Shown here: positions 12,205 through 24,746 of the stretch, in pieces
Layout of the letters: the number at the start of each line of letters is the position of its first letter
Position numbering within the stretch: the first letter of the stretch is position 1
DNA from: Albula goreensis
Lineage: Eukaryota > Chordata > Actinopteri > Albuliformes > Albulidae
Direction: 5' to 3'
Length of the DNA: 64,000 bases
Assembly: GCA_022829145.1 (NCBI GenBank)
Contig: CM040751.1
Coordinates: 310,001 to 374,000 of the forward strand
Notes under the pieces: generated by a model
Seen by the model: the letters and a program-made list of their open reading frames with translations, nothing else
Database searches by the model: none
Told to the model about the DNA's origin: nothing
Made by a program: the position numbers and the translations under genes

Positions 12205-12300
12205 TCAGCCCCATGCCTCCACCCTTCACTTCAGCCTCCTGCCTCCACCCTTCACTTCAGCCCCCTGTCTCCACCCTTCACTTCAGCCCCCAGCCTATCC
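12205..12300 (+). repeat. Short tandem repeat, unit about 25 bp
   Basis: About 3.5 copies of a unit of the form CTCCACCCTTCACTTCAGCC occur in tandem, pyrimidine-rich on the plus strand. An open reading frame runs through but is explained by the repeat. Confidence 0.75.
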
Positions 12301-15300
12301 TTATCCTCTCCTGCTCTAAACTGCAGTTCTGTTATGGATAGACCTTATAATCAAGTATGGAAGACTTGTCAGTGTGGTATCTTTCTTAAAACAAAATTGG
12401 TTTTAAAACTAAAACCTTAAAGAATTGAATTATTTTTAATATTGAGATATTTTAAGGTTATATTAAGATATTTGACTGCTTTATAGTGATTGTCTAGGAA
12501 ACAAGGTTGGAATGCTGGAGAAGTACTCTACATCCGGCGGCTATGGCAACTAGGGCCCTCGCTTTACTATGGCATTCCGAAAACCAGACACAAGTAATGC
12601 CAATTACCAAAACCCCTCACCAACCCAACACTAATACACTTATAGTTGACAGGCTGACTCTAACTATTGTTCGAGTTCAAGAAAATATATGAAATGGTGG
12701 AATCATTCACTCAGCACTGGATGAACAGGTGAGGTGCACAGTTTCTCAGGAGCACCAATTTATTATATGACAGACGTAACAAGTCACCAGCAGGGAATGC
12801 AGGAACTTCGGGAAGGCTGCACATTAGAAAGTAGGTTAGGGTGCCTGAAGAGAGTGGCTATTTTAAACTAGTGTACCGACGCCCAAGGGTACAAGAATAG
12901 CGGAGCAGAGGATAGCGTGGAGGGCAATGAAGAAGAAAGATGAGGGTGCTAGGTCTCTGGTCTCTGGTGGGGTTTCGAAAACAGAGGGGAAATTTCCACA
13001 ATGCAACACACTACAGAATTCTGTGAGAGAATGGGTACCCTACGTAGTAGAGCTGCAACGCCAAAGCCAGGTGAAAAAAGAAGTGTAGCCAGGAGAGAGT
13101 CCAACAGAGCCGAAGAGCGTAAGCACCAAAAGGGAGGGGGGAAAAAAGTGAAAAAGAAAGAAAAAAAAACCTGTTGAGCGTCGGTAGCATCTACTTTCTA
13201 ACCTGTCCAGAGGTGGGGATGTTCCCCATTCCCATTGGTCGCTAGGGGTACCCACCGCTACTATGTCATGGAGATAGGCGGGGGGAAGGGGGAGATGTGG
13301 TGTGATAAGTTTTAATGGACCCCTAAAGAAAAAATTGGGAAAAAGCCAAAAAGGGCAAAACATTTTTGGTGCTGTCAATTAGGTTGATAGTTCCTAAATT
13401 TCTGGACACAAAGCAGTCAGGACAATGCATACATACCAAACATGCTGGTTTTAGCATCTCTTTTAACATTCATGGTGTTACTGAGAAGTGAAACTGTAAA
13501 TCACGTAATTGTTAATATTACTACTTTAAACTTGGATTGAGGGAGGTCAGTTTTAGATCAGGGAAGTCTGTGTCATGGCAGGAAGTGAGTTACAAGACTT
13601 TAAGATTTTAAAATAGTTTGGGATCATTCGCTAGTTGATGTTAGTTGTTCTGTTATTGCATTTGACAGCACTGAAGGGGGATGAGAATCTACAAAAGTTG
13701 TTGGGCACTCATAGTAGGTGTGTCACTGGTGGTGGGAAGAGTGATCCGGCACCGCTGGGGGCTTTGTGGTGATTGAAGAGGGCAAAAGCTAGCAGAAAAT
13801 TGAATGGCCTCAGTGCATGGCTTCTTTTGATCAGGTTTTACAAAAGACACAGGTGTCCATCCTGGGGACCCACGAAGCTAGAAGGATGTGCTGCGGTAGA
13901 GATAAGGAGGAACATTTGGTGCTCTAGCACATTTTTAAAAAAATATTTTTATGGCACGGGGGTAGGGAAAGGAAAGAGAGATTCTGTCAGTTTGCAGGGC
14001 AGACTAATTACTTATCTACACATGCATGCTTTACAACACACAAGAAAGAAGGAAAGAGAACAAAGAACTACAATAATGTAGGCATCAAATAATAGGGGTA
14101 TTCAGAAAAGAGTATTAAAACAACAAACAATATCAAAATGTATGACATAAAAGTACAAAATGAAAATGTAGGAGATAGAACAATTAGACAATAATACCAG
14201 ATGACAGGAAAAGAGCCATTTTTATGTGGAAGAGTTGGCAATAACGGAGATTAAAAGATCGTCGCTATGCGGTTTGAGATTGGTTACGATATGAAGCTGT
14301 ATTCTGTTGTATTCACAGAGGAAACTTTAAATTAAAAGGAAGGTTGCCCCTTGTTTCAATTCAACGATTGCATAAAGTGTTTTACAGTGGAGCACATAAT
14401 CTGAGTCTTATTATGTCCACATTCCAACGCCAATACCTCCACCCACACCTGTCACTCCAAAATTCCCTGAGAAGGCGGAGTGTGGGAGAGCTCTGACAGC
14501 TTTGATTGACAGGGCAAATAGAACTAATAAAAGGAGACAACAAGAAGGTCATTTCTCCTAGGTCATGCCCCATCTCTCCACCTCTCCCTTCTCTTTCTGT
14601 GGCAGGTGCGTGGTAAGGCTCTGACCTGCAATGTGGAAGACCCATTTGGACACCAAACTCAGATGAAGGGCAGACTTCATTCCACCTCTGCAGGTATAAG
14701 AATCTCATGCCTCTGTTCTTCTCCAGTCAGAGCTGGATCTACTCACTGTGCTGAAGCATGATGTACATTCGATATAAAATACTCACAACGTAAAATCAGG
14801 GGTTGAAGCCAAGCATATAAACACACAAACACACGTTTAAATTTATTAGTCATCCTACTACACCTAGTTACCTCTCACCTGTGGAAGTTAAATGTTTGTG
14901 TGTGATTTTATGAAAAACAGAAAAAAAATGGGTTCTGTAAAATTCTCAATCTTTTCGTAACTTCACATTGCTTCTCAGAAAAAGGGAAAGTGTGGAGAGG
15001 ACAGAAAGATGGGCGGCTGTTTGAGTGATGGCTGTAATTTTCCCTAACTTTTCCCAACCCTTTGTGCTGAGGTTCCCAGTAAAAACACAAGGGTCAAAGG
15101 TCACAGTAAAGAACAGACAGTGGGTGGGCGTTGGGTGGTTGTCAGGGGATGCCATTTGACATAAATCAGGATATTATTATTTGGGTAAAAACCATAATTA
15201 AGCTATCACACCTAATAGAACAAATTTGTGACCCACAATTTCGGTCTATAGCTCTTCTTTCAAATTCTTCTTTTCATGAAGTATAACAGTTTCTCTGTCT

Positions 15301-15610
15301 AAACCACATGATGAAATACAAACGATTAATCTTGAGTCTCATCACCTCTGTTCAGAGACAAAATAGTTCTTCACAATGTATATCTTTCCCCACAAATCCC
15401 TTCCACCCAGTCGCAGTGTTTTTCCATCAAAGCATGCCTACCAGGGATTGAAGTGTCATTGCAAGTAGAAATCAAGATGACAGGATTAGTGACAGTGTTT
15501 AGTGATTGTGATAGGATAGTGACTTGGAAAAATAGGTTTATGGATACAAGAAACACTGCATCCTCCTCCAAAATGATAAGAAAGGGTTGCGGCACTGGTA
15601 CATTTTTATG
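12301..15610. other. Intron 4 DNA without recognised gene
   Basis: This is mixed-composition sequence. The block 12700-13380 has GC-richer, LTR-like character (runs of G, GGGGGGAAGG) but no paired terminal repeats were found. The block 14380-14720 is moderately GC-rich. I saw no splice-flanked exon or transposase motif. Confidence 0.35.
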
Positions 15611-15611
15611 A

Positions 15612-17008
15612 AAATGCCATGTACAAAATTATTCATACCCTTTTTCAATAATCAATGGCAAAGCCTTTATTTGCCATCACTGCAATCAAACAGTTTTTAT
15701 AGTTGCTAGCAAGCTTTTTTATGTCTCCACTGGGATTTTGGACCACTCCTCTTTTGCGAAGATCTCCAGGTCTTTGAGGTTGGAAGGCTTCCTTGCCATC
15801 AGTACGGTCTTTGGTTCCATCCATAGACTCTCGATGGGATTCAGGTCTGGACTCTGGCTGGGCCACTCCAAAATGTTGACATTGTTTTCTGTTGACCGTT
15901 TCTTGACCACTCTGGCTGTATGTTTCGGATAATTGTCTTGTCGGAAGGTCCAATGCTGCCCAAGGCCATGTTTTTCTCCAAACTGCCTGATGTTTTCTTC
16001 CAGAATCTTAATTTAGTCCTCTTTTTCATGATGCCATTTACTTTGACAAGCGTTCCTGGTCCATTGGCTGAAAAACACCCCCAAAGTATTACATTTCCAC
16101 CACCATGCTTGACCATGGGGATGTTCTTTGGGCTGAACGCTTCTCCTTTCTTTGCCAAACGAAAGCCTCATCCCTGTGTCCAAACAACTCAATTTTTCTC
16201 TCATCCACCCACAGAATTGATGACCAAAAGCTTTCTTCTTTGTCCAGATGAGCTTTTGCAAAGGCTAGGTGTGCTTTTGTGTGTCTGTCTTGGATAAGTG
16301 GAGTCCTCCTTGGTCGACGTCCAAGGAGACCAGTCTTGGTCAGTGTTTCCACAGGAGTGGCTGCCTTGAGATATCGGTACCAGAATTGCTCAGCTTAATC
16401 AGGATGGCCTTGGTGGTGATTCTTCTTGGCCTCTCGCACTGCCACTCTTGCCAGCACAGGGGTCACTATCAGCTTCCTACCACACCCTTTGATTTGTCAC
16501 AGTGTGGATCTCCTTGTTCTTTTTGATTATGCTTTGCACTGTGGCCACTGGCACTTGACAACACTTGTGATATGGCTTTATAGCCTTTATCCATCTTTTG
16601 AGCAGCCACAATGTGCAACCGGAGGTCCTCTCTAAGGTCTTCGGTTTTAGCCATGATTTGCAATTGACTAGTGAACGACTGCATCAGCTGTTTTCAATTT
16701 ATAGTTGATTAGAATGCTCTAGAACATGGTAGAAATTACCAGGACTATTTGGAATGGTATAGAAGTTTGCATTTTCTCAAACATTTGCAACAATTTCAAG
16801 GGGTATGAATAATTTTGGACATGGCATTTTTAGTAAACGTAAAAAAACATAGAAGATGTTCAAATGTATCATTAACATCTCTAGCACAATGTCTTACAGT
16901 CCTTTGTCACTTGTTTATGCCATTTTCAACCAGAAGAAACCAATTGTTCAAATAAAACTTCACTATAAAGCAAAATTTGGCATGGGTATGAATAATTTTG
17001 GGGGTATT
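15612..17008 (-). mobile_element. Tc1-like transposon with degenerate transposase
   Basis: The inverted terminal sequence CATGTACAAAATTATTCATA (15619) pairs with TATGAATAATTTTGGACATG (16803). A further direct copy of GGTATGAATAATTTTGG lies at about 16984, so the right side has an IR/DR-like arrangement. Minus-strand frames together cover most of a Tc1 transposase. They include an N-terminal start M-A-K-T-E-D-L-R, a middle W-V-D-E-R-K-I-E-L-F-G segment and a C-terminal [15 protein letters not shown] motif. The frames shift between these pieces, so no intact protein is encoded. It sits in intron 4. Confidence 0.85.
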
Positions 17009-17324
17009 TGACAATTCGTTTAGGTATTTGACATAATTCAAAATTTTGTTTTGTTCAGAACAATGTTTCAAGCCAATAAAGTAAGTCTGGAGTTAATTAG
17101 TTATTAAATTGACCACAACAAATTGGGTCAATTTCATTACCTCACCAATTAGCCACATTTTAAAGTATCAACTTTTCAATTTTCGTGAAACTCACACTTA
17201 CGCACTTAGGGTTTGTTTTTCGCAAAATTGCATACGGCAGAAAATCTAATATGGCACATCTTTGTAAGTTTAGGAGGCTTGTTATTAATCTTGATTTTTG
17301 ACACTTGCTTTTGTGTTTGTTTTT

Positions 17325-17540
17325 CAGTGCTGTGAAAAAGTATAAGACTCTTCAATAAGAAAGACACTGGGAGAAATTTGGCCTCATGGAAGAGGGTAAG
17401 GCAGAAACCACTGCTCTCCAAGAAAAACATAAAAGCTCACGTCACATTTGCTAAAAAAGTGATGCTCCGTTCTTTTGGGATAATATTCTATGGACAGATG
17501 AGTCACAGTTAAAACTTTTTAGAGTGTGCAAGTTGTCCCT
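17325..17540 (+). pseudogene. Second, unrelated Tc1-like transposase fragment
   Basis: The plus strand reads K-A-E-T-T-A-L-Q, then K-N-I-K-A-H-V-T-F-A-K-K and, after a frame change, D-A-P-F-F-W-D-N-I-L-W-T-D-E-S-Q-L-K-L-F. The W-T-D-E-S motif is the first catalytic Asp block of Tc1 transposases. It is in opposite orientation to the neighbouring 15612-17008 element and differs from it in sequence, so it belongs to another family. Ends were not found. Confidence 0.65.
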
Positions 17541-18192
17541 CATCTGGCATAAAGCAAATACAGAATTCTACTGTAAGAACATCATACCTACGCTGAAACA
17601 TACTCATATACGAACACATGCACGCATGCACATACACATACGAATACACGGGGCTGGGAGATTGTCACGGTGAAAGTAAACTAACAAAATAGAACATTCA
17701 CAGATGCTTGCATTGATTTGAGTTTTCAAAAGTTCAATACGCATTCCTGTTTGTTGCTTTTGATAAGTTCCAGGGTTTTATAATTACTATCAACAAATAT
17801 TAGGTATCTTGTAACTGACAAAACTATATTGTAGTTTGTATTTTGTCTCCACCTTAGGTCCTACTCCGCTCTCTCAATCAACCCATCCATTAATCCTATG
17901 ACAATTCTCTTAAGAATTCATCTCATCAATGTGTTTTTCCATCGTCCTGCATGTGATTCTATTGGAAAGAGCACAGTAATCCAGATTTTTTTAATCTTAT
18001 CTGGTCTAAAGGCTTTGGTCAATGCAGGTCATTAGTAATAGAAGAGTAAAGATGGCAGAGGCAGATTTAGCTTGAAAGAGAAACTAAAAGCAGATATGAA
18101 GCATATGTCCACCTGTGCACTCATTAATCCAAAAGTCTTTAAGTGGAGAGTGAAATTATACACAGCCACATGCGTTGGAGGCAACTGAAAGG

Positions 18193-18470
18193 TCATTGTG
18201 GGCGCATGTCTCTGTTCTTGCACATATACATGTATTCCGTGTGTGGATATGTGTGTGCATTTGTGCATGTCGTGGCATGCTTGTGGTTGTGCATGCATGT
18301 AAATGTATATACCTTTCTGCATGTGTCCTTGTGTGTGTGCATATGTGCACATGTGCATATGTGTCTGTACATGCATGTATATGCGTACGTGTGCACTTGT
18401 GGGAGTTTGTACATGTGAGAGTGTGCGTGTGCTCATGTTTGTTTGCGTGAGTGTGCGTATGTTTGTCCTT
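18193..18470. repeat. Alternating purine-pyrimidine (TG/CATG) rich tract beside exon 4
   Basis: Nearly 280 bp of TGTG, CATGTG and TGCATG words end within a few bases of the exon 4 donor. The open frames through it on both strands are a by-product of low complexity. It is a length-variable, slippage-prone tract. Confidence 0.8.
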
Positions 18471-18472
18471 AC

Positions 18473-18627
18473 GGGTACAGGGCATAGACGCGGGGTCAGT
18501 CTCAGAACGGTAGTAGCCTTTATCGCAGTTGCAGGAGGCAGATCCTCTCGTATGGAGTAGCTGTGCAGGGGGCACTTGGAGCAGCTGCCGTCCGTGGACA
18601 AAGCCCGGTAGTAGCCCATCTTACAAG
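18473..18627 (-). CDS. epha4: epha4 exon 4 (Cys-rich/EGF-like), with 1-bp frameshift
   Basis: This exon encodes the end of the Cys-rich region linking the ephrin-binding domain to the fibronectin repeats. The first half reads A-C-K-M-G-Y-Y-R-A-L-S-T-D-G-S-C-S-K-C-P-L-H-S-Y-S-I-R-E. The second half, C-N-C-D-K-G-Y-Y-R-S-E-T-D and A-S-M-P-C-T, is in a different frame. Splice sites are good (TGTCTTTCAG acceptor, C|GTAAGG donor). The exon is 155 bp, whereas Eph exon 4 is 156 bp. The single missing base falls near 18544-18546, where CGAGAGGATCTGCC reads as if one G had been lost from GAGGGA. If real, it would truncate the receptor before the first FN3 domain. If a consensus error, the gene is intact. 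Confidence 0.93.
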
Positions 18628-18817
18628 CTGAAAGACACACAAAACCATACCTTCAGCATTTCACCATACACAAAGTGCTGCAACTGTGACTTTTACATGC
18701 TGTTCATATCTCTGTCTTTATGCATTATGCTACATTATGCATGCCATATGTTTTCATTATTTCGGTGAGCATGGGTAGGCCAGCAAAAACCTGCGGTTAC
18801 TCAAATTGTGACACAGA

Positions 18818-18885
18818 TATAAGAACATAAGGACATGTCCTGACGAGAACAGGACATTCGGCCCAACCAAGATTGAATGTGAATC
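18818..18885 (-). repeat. LINE 3'-tail fragment (family copy 3)
   Basis: ATAAGAACATAAGGACATG and GACGAGAACAGGACATTCGG form the reverse complement of the tail at 9545-9815. Only the tail is recognisable. Confidence 0.6.
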
Positions 18886-19271
18886 CTGTCTGTCTGTCTA
18901 TCACAGTAACCACAGTAACTCAGGTTGCAATCTCTTACACCCAAAAGCCAGAGTCATGATGTGGGGGGTTATGGGTTTGGGTTTCAGGAAAAGGTAACAC
19001 TGGAAATAATCGCATCAGACTGGATAGTAACCAAACTGTGATGTGGCCACTGCCATGACATGTAGCTTCAGCCTGAGTTTGGGCAGATATGTGGGAGTGA
19101 TCACATGACACTGAAAGTCAGTTCTCACTGCACCACACGCAGCCCCAAGATCTAGGTTTACCTACTGTTAGCTGAATATTTAAATTAGTAAATCAATATT
19201 ATCCTCTGACACTCAAAACACACACATACACATGCATGCACACACATTCAACCATGCTTGTTTACCCTATA

Positions 19272-19735
19272 CAGTAATCCCCCACCATGGGAGTTATGTT
19301 CCTAAAAACACCATGGTTGGTGAATCTGCGGTTGGTGAAGTTAGCTTTATACAGGGAAAGTAGGGTTGGGATAACCTTAGCCAAAGCTACAAATACATAA
19401 TATTCTTTCAGTCTTTATTAAACAATACCCTCTTCTAAACACAAACAAAATTGAAAACTGAGAACTCGTTGCCGTAATCTCTTTTATTCACTTTACCCTT
19501 CATCATCATGGGTACAAAAGGTTCAGAAAAACACTTGATTTTCTATGCATTTGTAGTGTGTAATAGAGGTCTGAAGAGTATTACGTATTTGTAGCTTTGG
19601 CTAAGGTTCCCCTAACCCCACAAACCGTGTATACATGAGTCACAGACCCGTGGCTGGTGAATAGATGTACATTTATATAACCATGTAGAGCTGAATTCAG
19701 CTGTTGGAGAACCTGCATGTTGTGAGGGTTTACTG
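19272..19735. mobile_element. Tigger/pogo-type MITE
   Basis: The left end is CAGTAATCCCCCACCATGGG, preceded by TA. The right end is the inverted GTGAGGGTTTACTG, followed by TG (a decayed TA). The interior contains CATGGTTGGTGAATCTGCGG, typical of this MITE group. It is about 464 bp and has no coding capacity. It lies in intron 3. Confidence 0.7.
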
Positions 19736-19875
19736 TGTATACCAGTTACATAAAACACTATTAAGGGACATCCTTACATTGCAATTCATCTCGATACTTA
19801 AACTAAAAGAGGGGAAACACTCTCAAATGCTACATTTCTTACAGCAGAAGGCCTAATTAGTTTGTGAGCGGATTT

Positions 19876-19880
<5 letters not shown>

Positions 19881-19968
<88 letters not shown>

Positions 19969-19969
19969 A
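19881..19969. repeat. (TA)n microsatellite
   Basis: About 88 bp of almost pure TA dinucleotides, interrupted only by TGTA near the ends. Confidence 0.97.
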
Positions 19970-20260
19970 GATCAATGATACAATAATGATTATCTGTGAC
20001 AAAAAGAGAATGGTAACCAATATTTCAGGCTGATATTTGAATTATTTTAACATTTATTTTGAAAAGCTGTGACAACATGGACTTAACTAAAAACCCTCTT
20101 TACTCTTTACCCTCTTTACCCCTAAGCCTTCAGATATTTCAGACAGGCTATTATTAGAGACAGGCCATTATTTATGATTTGTCCTTTTTAGTAGTGTACT
20201 TTGTAATACTGTAGTAATGTTTAATTTGTAATTTATCCTATAAGGATTTATGGGTAAAGA

Positions 20261-20730
20261 CAGTTTCCGGGTTACAAACGTCCGTGTTACGGACAACTAT
20301 TTGCAAACTGACTGCCATAAAGTTAATTATATTTAAAAATTTGAGTTAAATACAAAGGTTCATAACGAGGAACGTACACACTACTTTGTGATGCTCATGA
20401 AAACATTCTACCTCCATTCATTGAGAAAATTGCTCTGGGGAAATTAAAGTCTACTTCCTCAACTGAGCAGTTGTAAGCACACAGTGAAATGTTTGTATAA
20501 AGAAGGTAGCATTTTATTATTATTATAAAGGCTACTGTATTATTGTGTTTAAGATGTTTTACTGTATTTGTAAGTGTTTTACATGCATAGAAAGGTAAAA
20601 TATATACTGTATACTAAGACAAACTTTTGACTAACGCCAAATATGAACCGTACGCACGTGTTTCAACTTACAAATTCAATTTAAAGACAGACTTTGGAAC
20701 AGATCTTGTTCATAATCCGGGGATGGGCTG
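20261..20730. mobile_element. Tigger-type MITE, copy 1
   Basis: It starts CAGTTTCCGGGTTACAAACG and ends with inverted GTTCATAATCCGGGGATGGG then CTG, followed by TA. The interior GAACGTACACACTACTTTGTG and CTCATGAAAACATTCT recurs in the copy beginning at 49416. Confidence 0.7.
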
Positions 20731-21606
20731 TAAACCTACTACTCTAATATAACGACACAAACTACTAGGTGTACTTCAGGCAATTTGTGTCAGATTACAA
20801 TGATATGGTGATTATAAAAACAGCAGGCAAATAAAAAACAACATATGGTAATATCTACGAGATAGCCACTGGAAAAAGTCATGCAAAACAATCACACTTC
20901 AATATCATATAGAAATGTATTGGTCTACAAATTCTCAAATAACAACATGCTGTATAACGGTAACAAATACTTTAATTATTAGGAAAAATAAAGAGCATGC
21001 CAGATATACTGTTAGACTACTTGTGGGCAAAATACAAAGTCAAAACAGATGCACAGTAAAACATTAACATCACAGTTTACCGTGGTAAATGCAAGCCTGT
21101 AGGTACTGTGCGATTAATCACTATCCTCCTCCTCACCACCGTCATCATCATCATTACCGTACAGCATTTGTTATATTCAAAGATGGTTTCAATCTGTCAA
21201 TAACTATACTCTTTGTTCTCTATCTGAAGTCAGGGACTATTTATGTGTTACTATGATCTGCAAGATCATAATGCAAATGAAACAGCACAGATTGTTATAA
21301 GTTTGTGTGCTATTGTGAAAGATACAACGTGAGATTGTTTAATTACTCCGATGCAATATACACATCTGTATTTTGCATCAGCTTGTGTGCAATGCACAAT
21401 GAAGTTTAGCACAAGACCGCACAAAAGCGGATGTTTCATGGGCATTCAAACTGCAGAATTTTCGCAGATTATTTTAATGTACCAATACTACCTGAAATTG
21501 GAGAAAGAATGATTTGGACAATTATTGACAGGTTAAAACCAGGTTAAGAGACATTTTTTTCCCCTTCTGTGGCAAGTACCATTAAGACCTACTGTTATAT
21601 GAAATA

Positions 21607-21954
21607 CAGGGAGTCCCCAGCTTACAAAAATAATTGGTTCCTGAAGGTCTTCCATAAGTTGTTTTTTTTTTTTTCGTAAGTCCATCTTTTCTCTTGCAGA
21701 CACTTTATATCATTCATCAAGATGAACCCCCCCACCCCTCCGCAAAACGTCTATCAGTCTCAGTAGTTCCTATTTTCATACCTGTACGGTTTATATAAAC
21801 AAGCATAAATTCAAAGACTTTGATATATTTACGCATACTGTAGGAAAACCACGCTCTCCATTAATTTATGAGTCAAAAACTTTTTTTTCTGATTTGAGAG
21901 GTCAGTTTAAATCTGTTAGTTAAAAATGACAAAAGTCGAGTAGGGGACTCCCTG
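21607..21954. mobile_element. TA-flanked MITE (GGGAGTCCCC ends)
   Basis: The left end CAGGGAGTCCCCAGCTTAC and the right end GTAGGGGACTCCCTG form a good inverted repeat. TA dinucleotides flank both sides. It is 348 bp and non-coding, as expected for a Tigger/pogo MITE. Confidence 0.85.
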
Positions 21955-22312
21955 TAACTCATAGAAATAATGAAATAACACATAGGAAATAGGAAGGAGT
22001 GTTTTGGCAATGATGTCCCTGAACACTAATAATAGAACATTAACACACTTAGTCCTACAGTGACCACAATCCACATGAGTTAGAACACCATCAGTATGGT
22101 ATTTATGTAAAAAGTGGAACTAATAGCAAGAGTGGTGAGCATAATTACCGTATGTTGTTGTACTGATGTAAATAATTTTTTTGTTAAACCTGGCCTGTAT
22201 TTGGAACCAGCCTTTAATTGCCCAATCAGGTGGAACCCCTGGCTATAATTTGAAACCCAGCCATTATTTGAGGCCCTGCTTTTATTTGAGAATTTACGGT
22301 ATATCACCACTT

Positions 22313-24708
22313 TTTGTGATGGTTAAATAAAGAGTAAAAAGATCAAATGAAAATTCTCTGTCAAAGATAAAAATGAACTAAAAATTGCAAGAACTAAAAT
22401 GTGCGCTCATTTGGTTTTCTGCCAAGTTGCATTTAAAATCTTAAGCCTACAATTCTTCCTACAATATGGGCAACAATACAGACCACATTTGGCATTACAG
22501 ATTATCTGTAAGGGTAACATTTGAGCTGCACATTCGAAAGAGACGGTGTACGAGAGAGACAGAGCCTACTGAAAAGGGGCTAATATTGACGTTGTAGGTA
22601 AATGTCTCTGTGGTTATCTTTATTTTGGCTACGCAACAGATGCCTATTGCTATTTCAAAAGCTTTCATTTATCCAACGAACAATGGCAATCATTGCCTGA
22701 GACATGAAGTCAAGTGATACGCCATTTAGGCTGCATTTTCATCATAAAGTACGAAAATATCAAACCTTAAAACTAGCCTGTGCACCAGTTAATCATTTTT
22801 ACAAGTCCTTATTTCTTTTACATTCCAAGCTTGTTTTTTTAGTTTAAGCATAGACTACTTATACTGATTCAAAACAGTCAAATTGCCCTAGTGCAATTTG
22901 GTTAACGGCATGCTTTGAGCTCAATGACCCTTTTACTGGATACTTACCCTCCATCCTTGTTTCCAGCAGCAAGTCTAAGAAAATGTTTAATTTTCAAGGT
23001 CAGACAACGTTTTTTGATTGCACATTGCATTCAAATCTGATGTAATATTCAGATAAAAATATCTTATTTCCTCTACGTTAAAAGTTTGCAGTAAATTAAA
23101 TTGATTTATCCTAATTTATTTCCAATTTATAAGTTGTATTCTTTAACACAGGAAATTCCAACGTTGAGAAAGCATTAGACTTACTTGTCCATTAATTATT
23201 CTGATAATTTCCATTATGGTTAATTAAACTATCTCACGTTGTGTCTTTCGCAATAGCACATAAACTTGAGACAATCAATGTTTTGTGAGCATTTAAACGG
23301 AATCATTTTGCAGATCAGATTAACGCATAAGACATCGATATTCCCTTATTCTGGACAGAGAACAAAGGGTACAATTACCAACGGATTAAAACCATCCTTT
23401 GTTCCCTACTGTTCCCAGCTCACCAGGAGACATATTTTAACGACTTTCGGGGGTATTACCTTACGATCTCTCCCACGAGGTCATTTGAATATGACTTAAT
23501 GAGTAACACTTGCTGCACTATGAAAATATGTATGTGTATATTATTAATGTGGAAAGACTTTTCGAACACTCAGTTCATTTCATGGACATAGCGGGGGAGT
23601 TATCTTATCAACAAGGCTATCACATCTAGTGATATCAGTCTTTAAATTCCTTGATGTTTATCTGACAGATGCTCAGCCATATTTGAGATGTTGCCGCCCT
23701 TTGTGAGACAAACTGCACGTACAGAGCGGTGCTGTTGTGTGTAGCGTTGTACTTAAAGACACCGATACCTATTAGTCAGATCAACACACAATAAAAAAAA
23801 AAAAAAAAAAAAGTATGACATTTTTCGTATAGTATCATTTTCAAAGTCTAGCGCTACAGTACTGTTTCAGTACTGGTACTCCATACAATACTAGTATATT
23901 GCATATATGAACCCCACAGGAAGACAACTTGATAATGTTGTATTTATTATTGTGTGTCAGCTCTCATTTCAAATATGACGTTTTAATTAATACTGATCAC
24001 TTGTATCACTCACACCAAACAACCTGAGAGAGAGGGAAGGAGAGTGCATGAAGGAAAGAAAAAGAGAAAGATAAAGTTTGGATAGAGGGAAGGAGGGTAA
24101 GTGTGCAGACAGAACAGGAAACACAGAGTTACATGCCAGTAACTCTACTAGCGTGCGTAGTCAGCCGTACATCAGTTAAGTGTGATTTATTTGTACAATA
24201 AACCTGTGTGTGTGACGTGTGACTGCCTTCAAGCTCCTTTTTTTATTGCCTTATGCAATCTTTGCTTTGGACAGTTTGGATATTAGGTTTCTTTCCGCTT
24301 TTATCTCAACATTAATGGTCAAGACACCAAAGAATTTCCCTGAAAGCCGCTGACTGTATAACTGTTGTAATAGTCTCCACACCAGAGGGCGATTCCCTGT
24401 TCTCAACCATACTGTCAATATGCTGTTATTTTTTGAAAATCTGACAGAATGCATGAGAAAAGGTTCTGTTCAAGTATCAAACATTTCTGCTATACGATTA
24501 CCACAAAAAACACAACCTATGTTTAAAAACAGTTGTATTCAAGTATTATATATTTGGAGGTACTTTAAGAAAAATTCTCATAGCTTCATAAACTTTTAAT
24601 GGCACACAGAAATACCCACAAAATCATTCTTTTCCATGTGTAAATGCAAAAACACATCCTACACAATACACGTACATGCATATGTTCACACACACAAACA
24701 TACTCTCT

Positions 24709-24746
<38 letters not shown>

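Larger units (their letters stand above)
20110..22312. mobile_element. Possible large DNA element with nested MITEs
   Basis: The left region has GACAGGCTATTATTAGAGAC followed by AGGCCATTATTTATG. The right region 22185-22312 has repeated GGCCTGTATTTGGAACC, CCCAGCCATTATTTGAGG and GAGAATTTACGGTA. Both resemble the repeated subterminal units (GGCCTTTATTTGAGAC) of one known fish repeat type. Two TA-flanked MITEs (20261-20730, 21607-21954) would be insertions inside it. That the two ends belong together is an inference. Confidence 0.35.

Noticed and set aside
18032-18640. 202-codon open frame running from exon 4 into the TG-rich tract
   Set aside because: Only the first 28 or so residues are EphA4. 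The rest is shifted exon 4 frame and intronic low-complexity sequence past a good splice donor.
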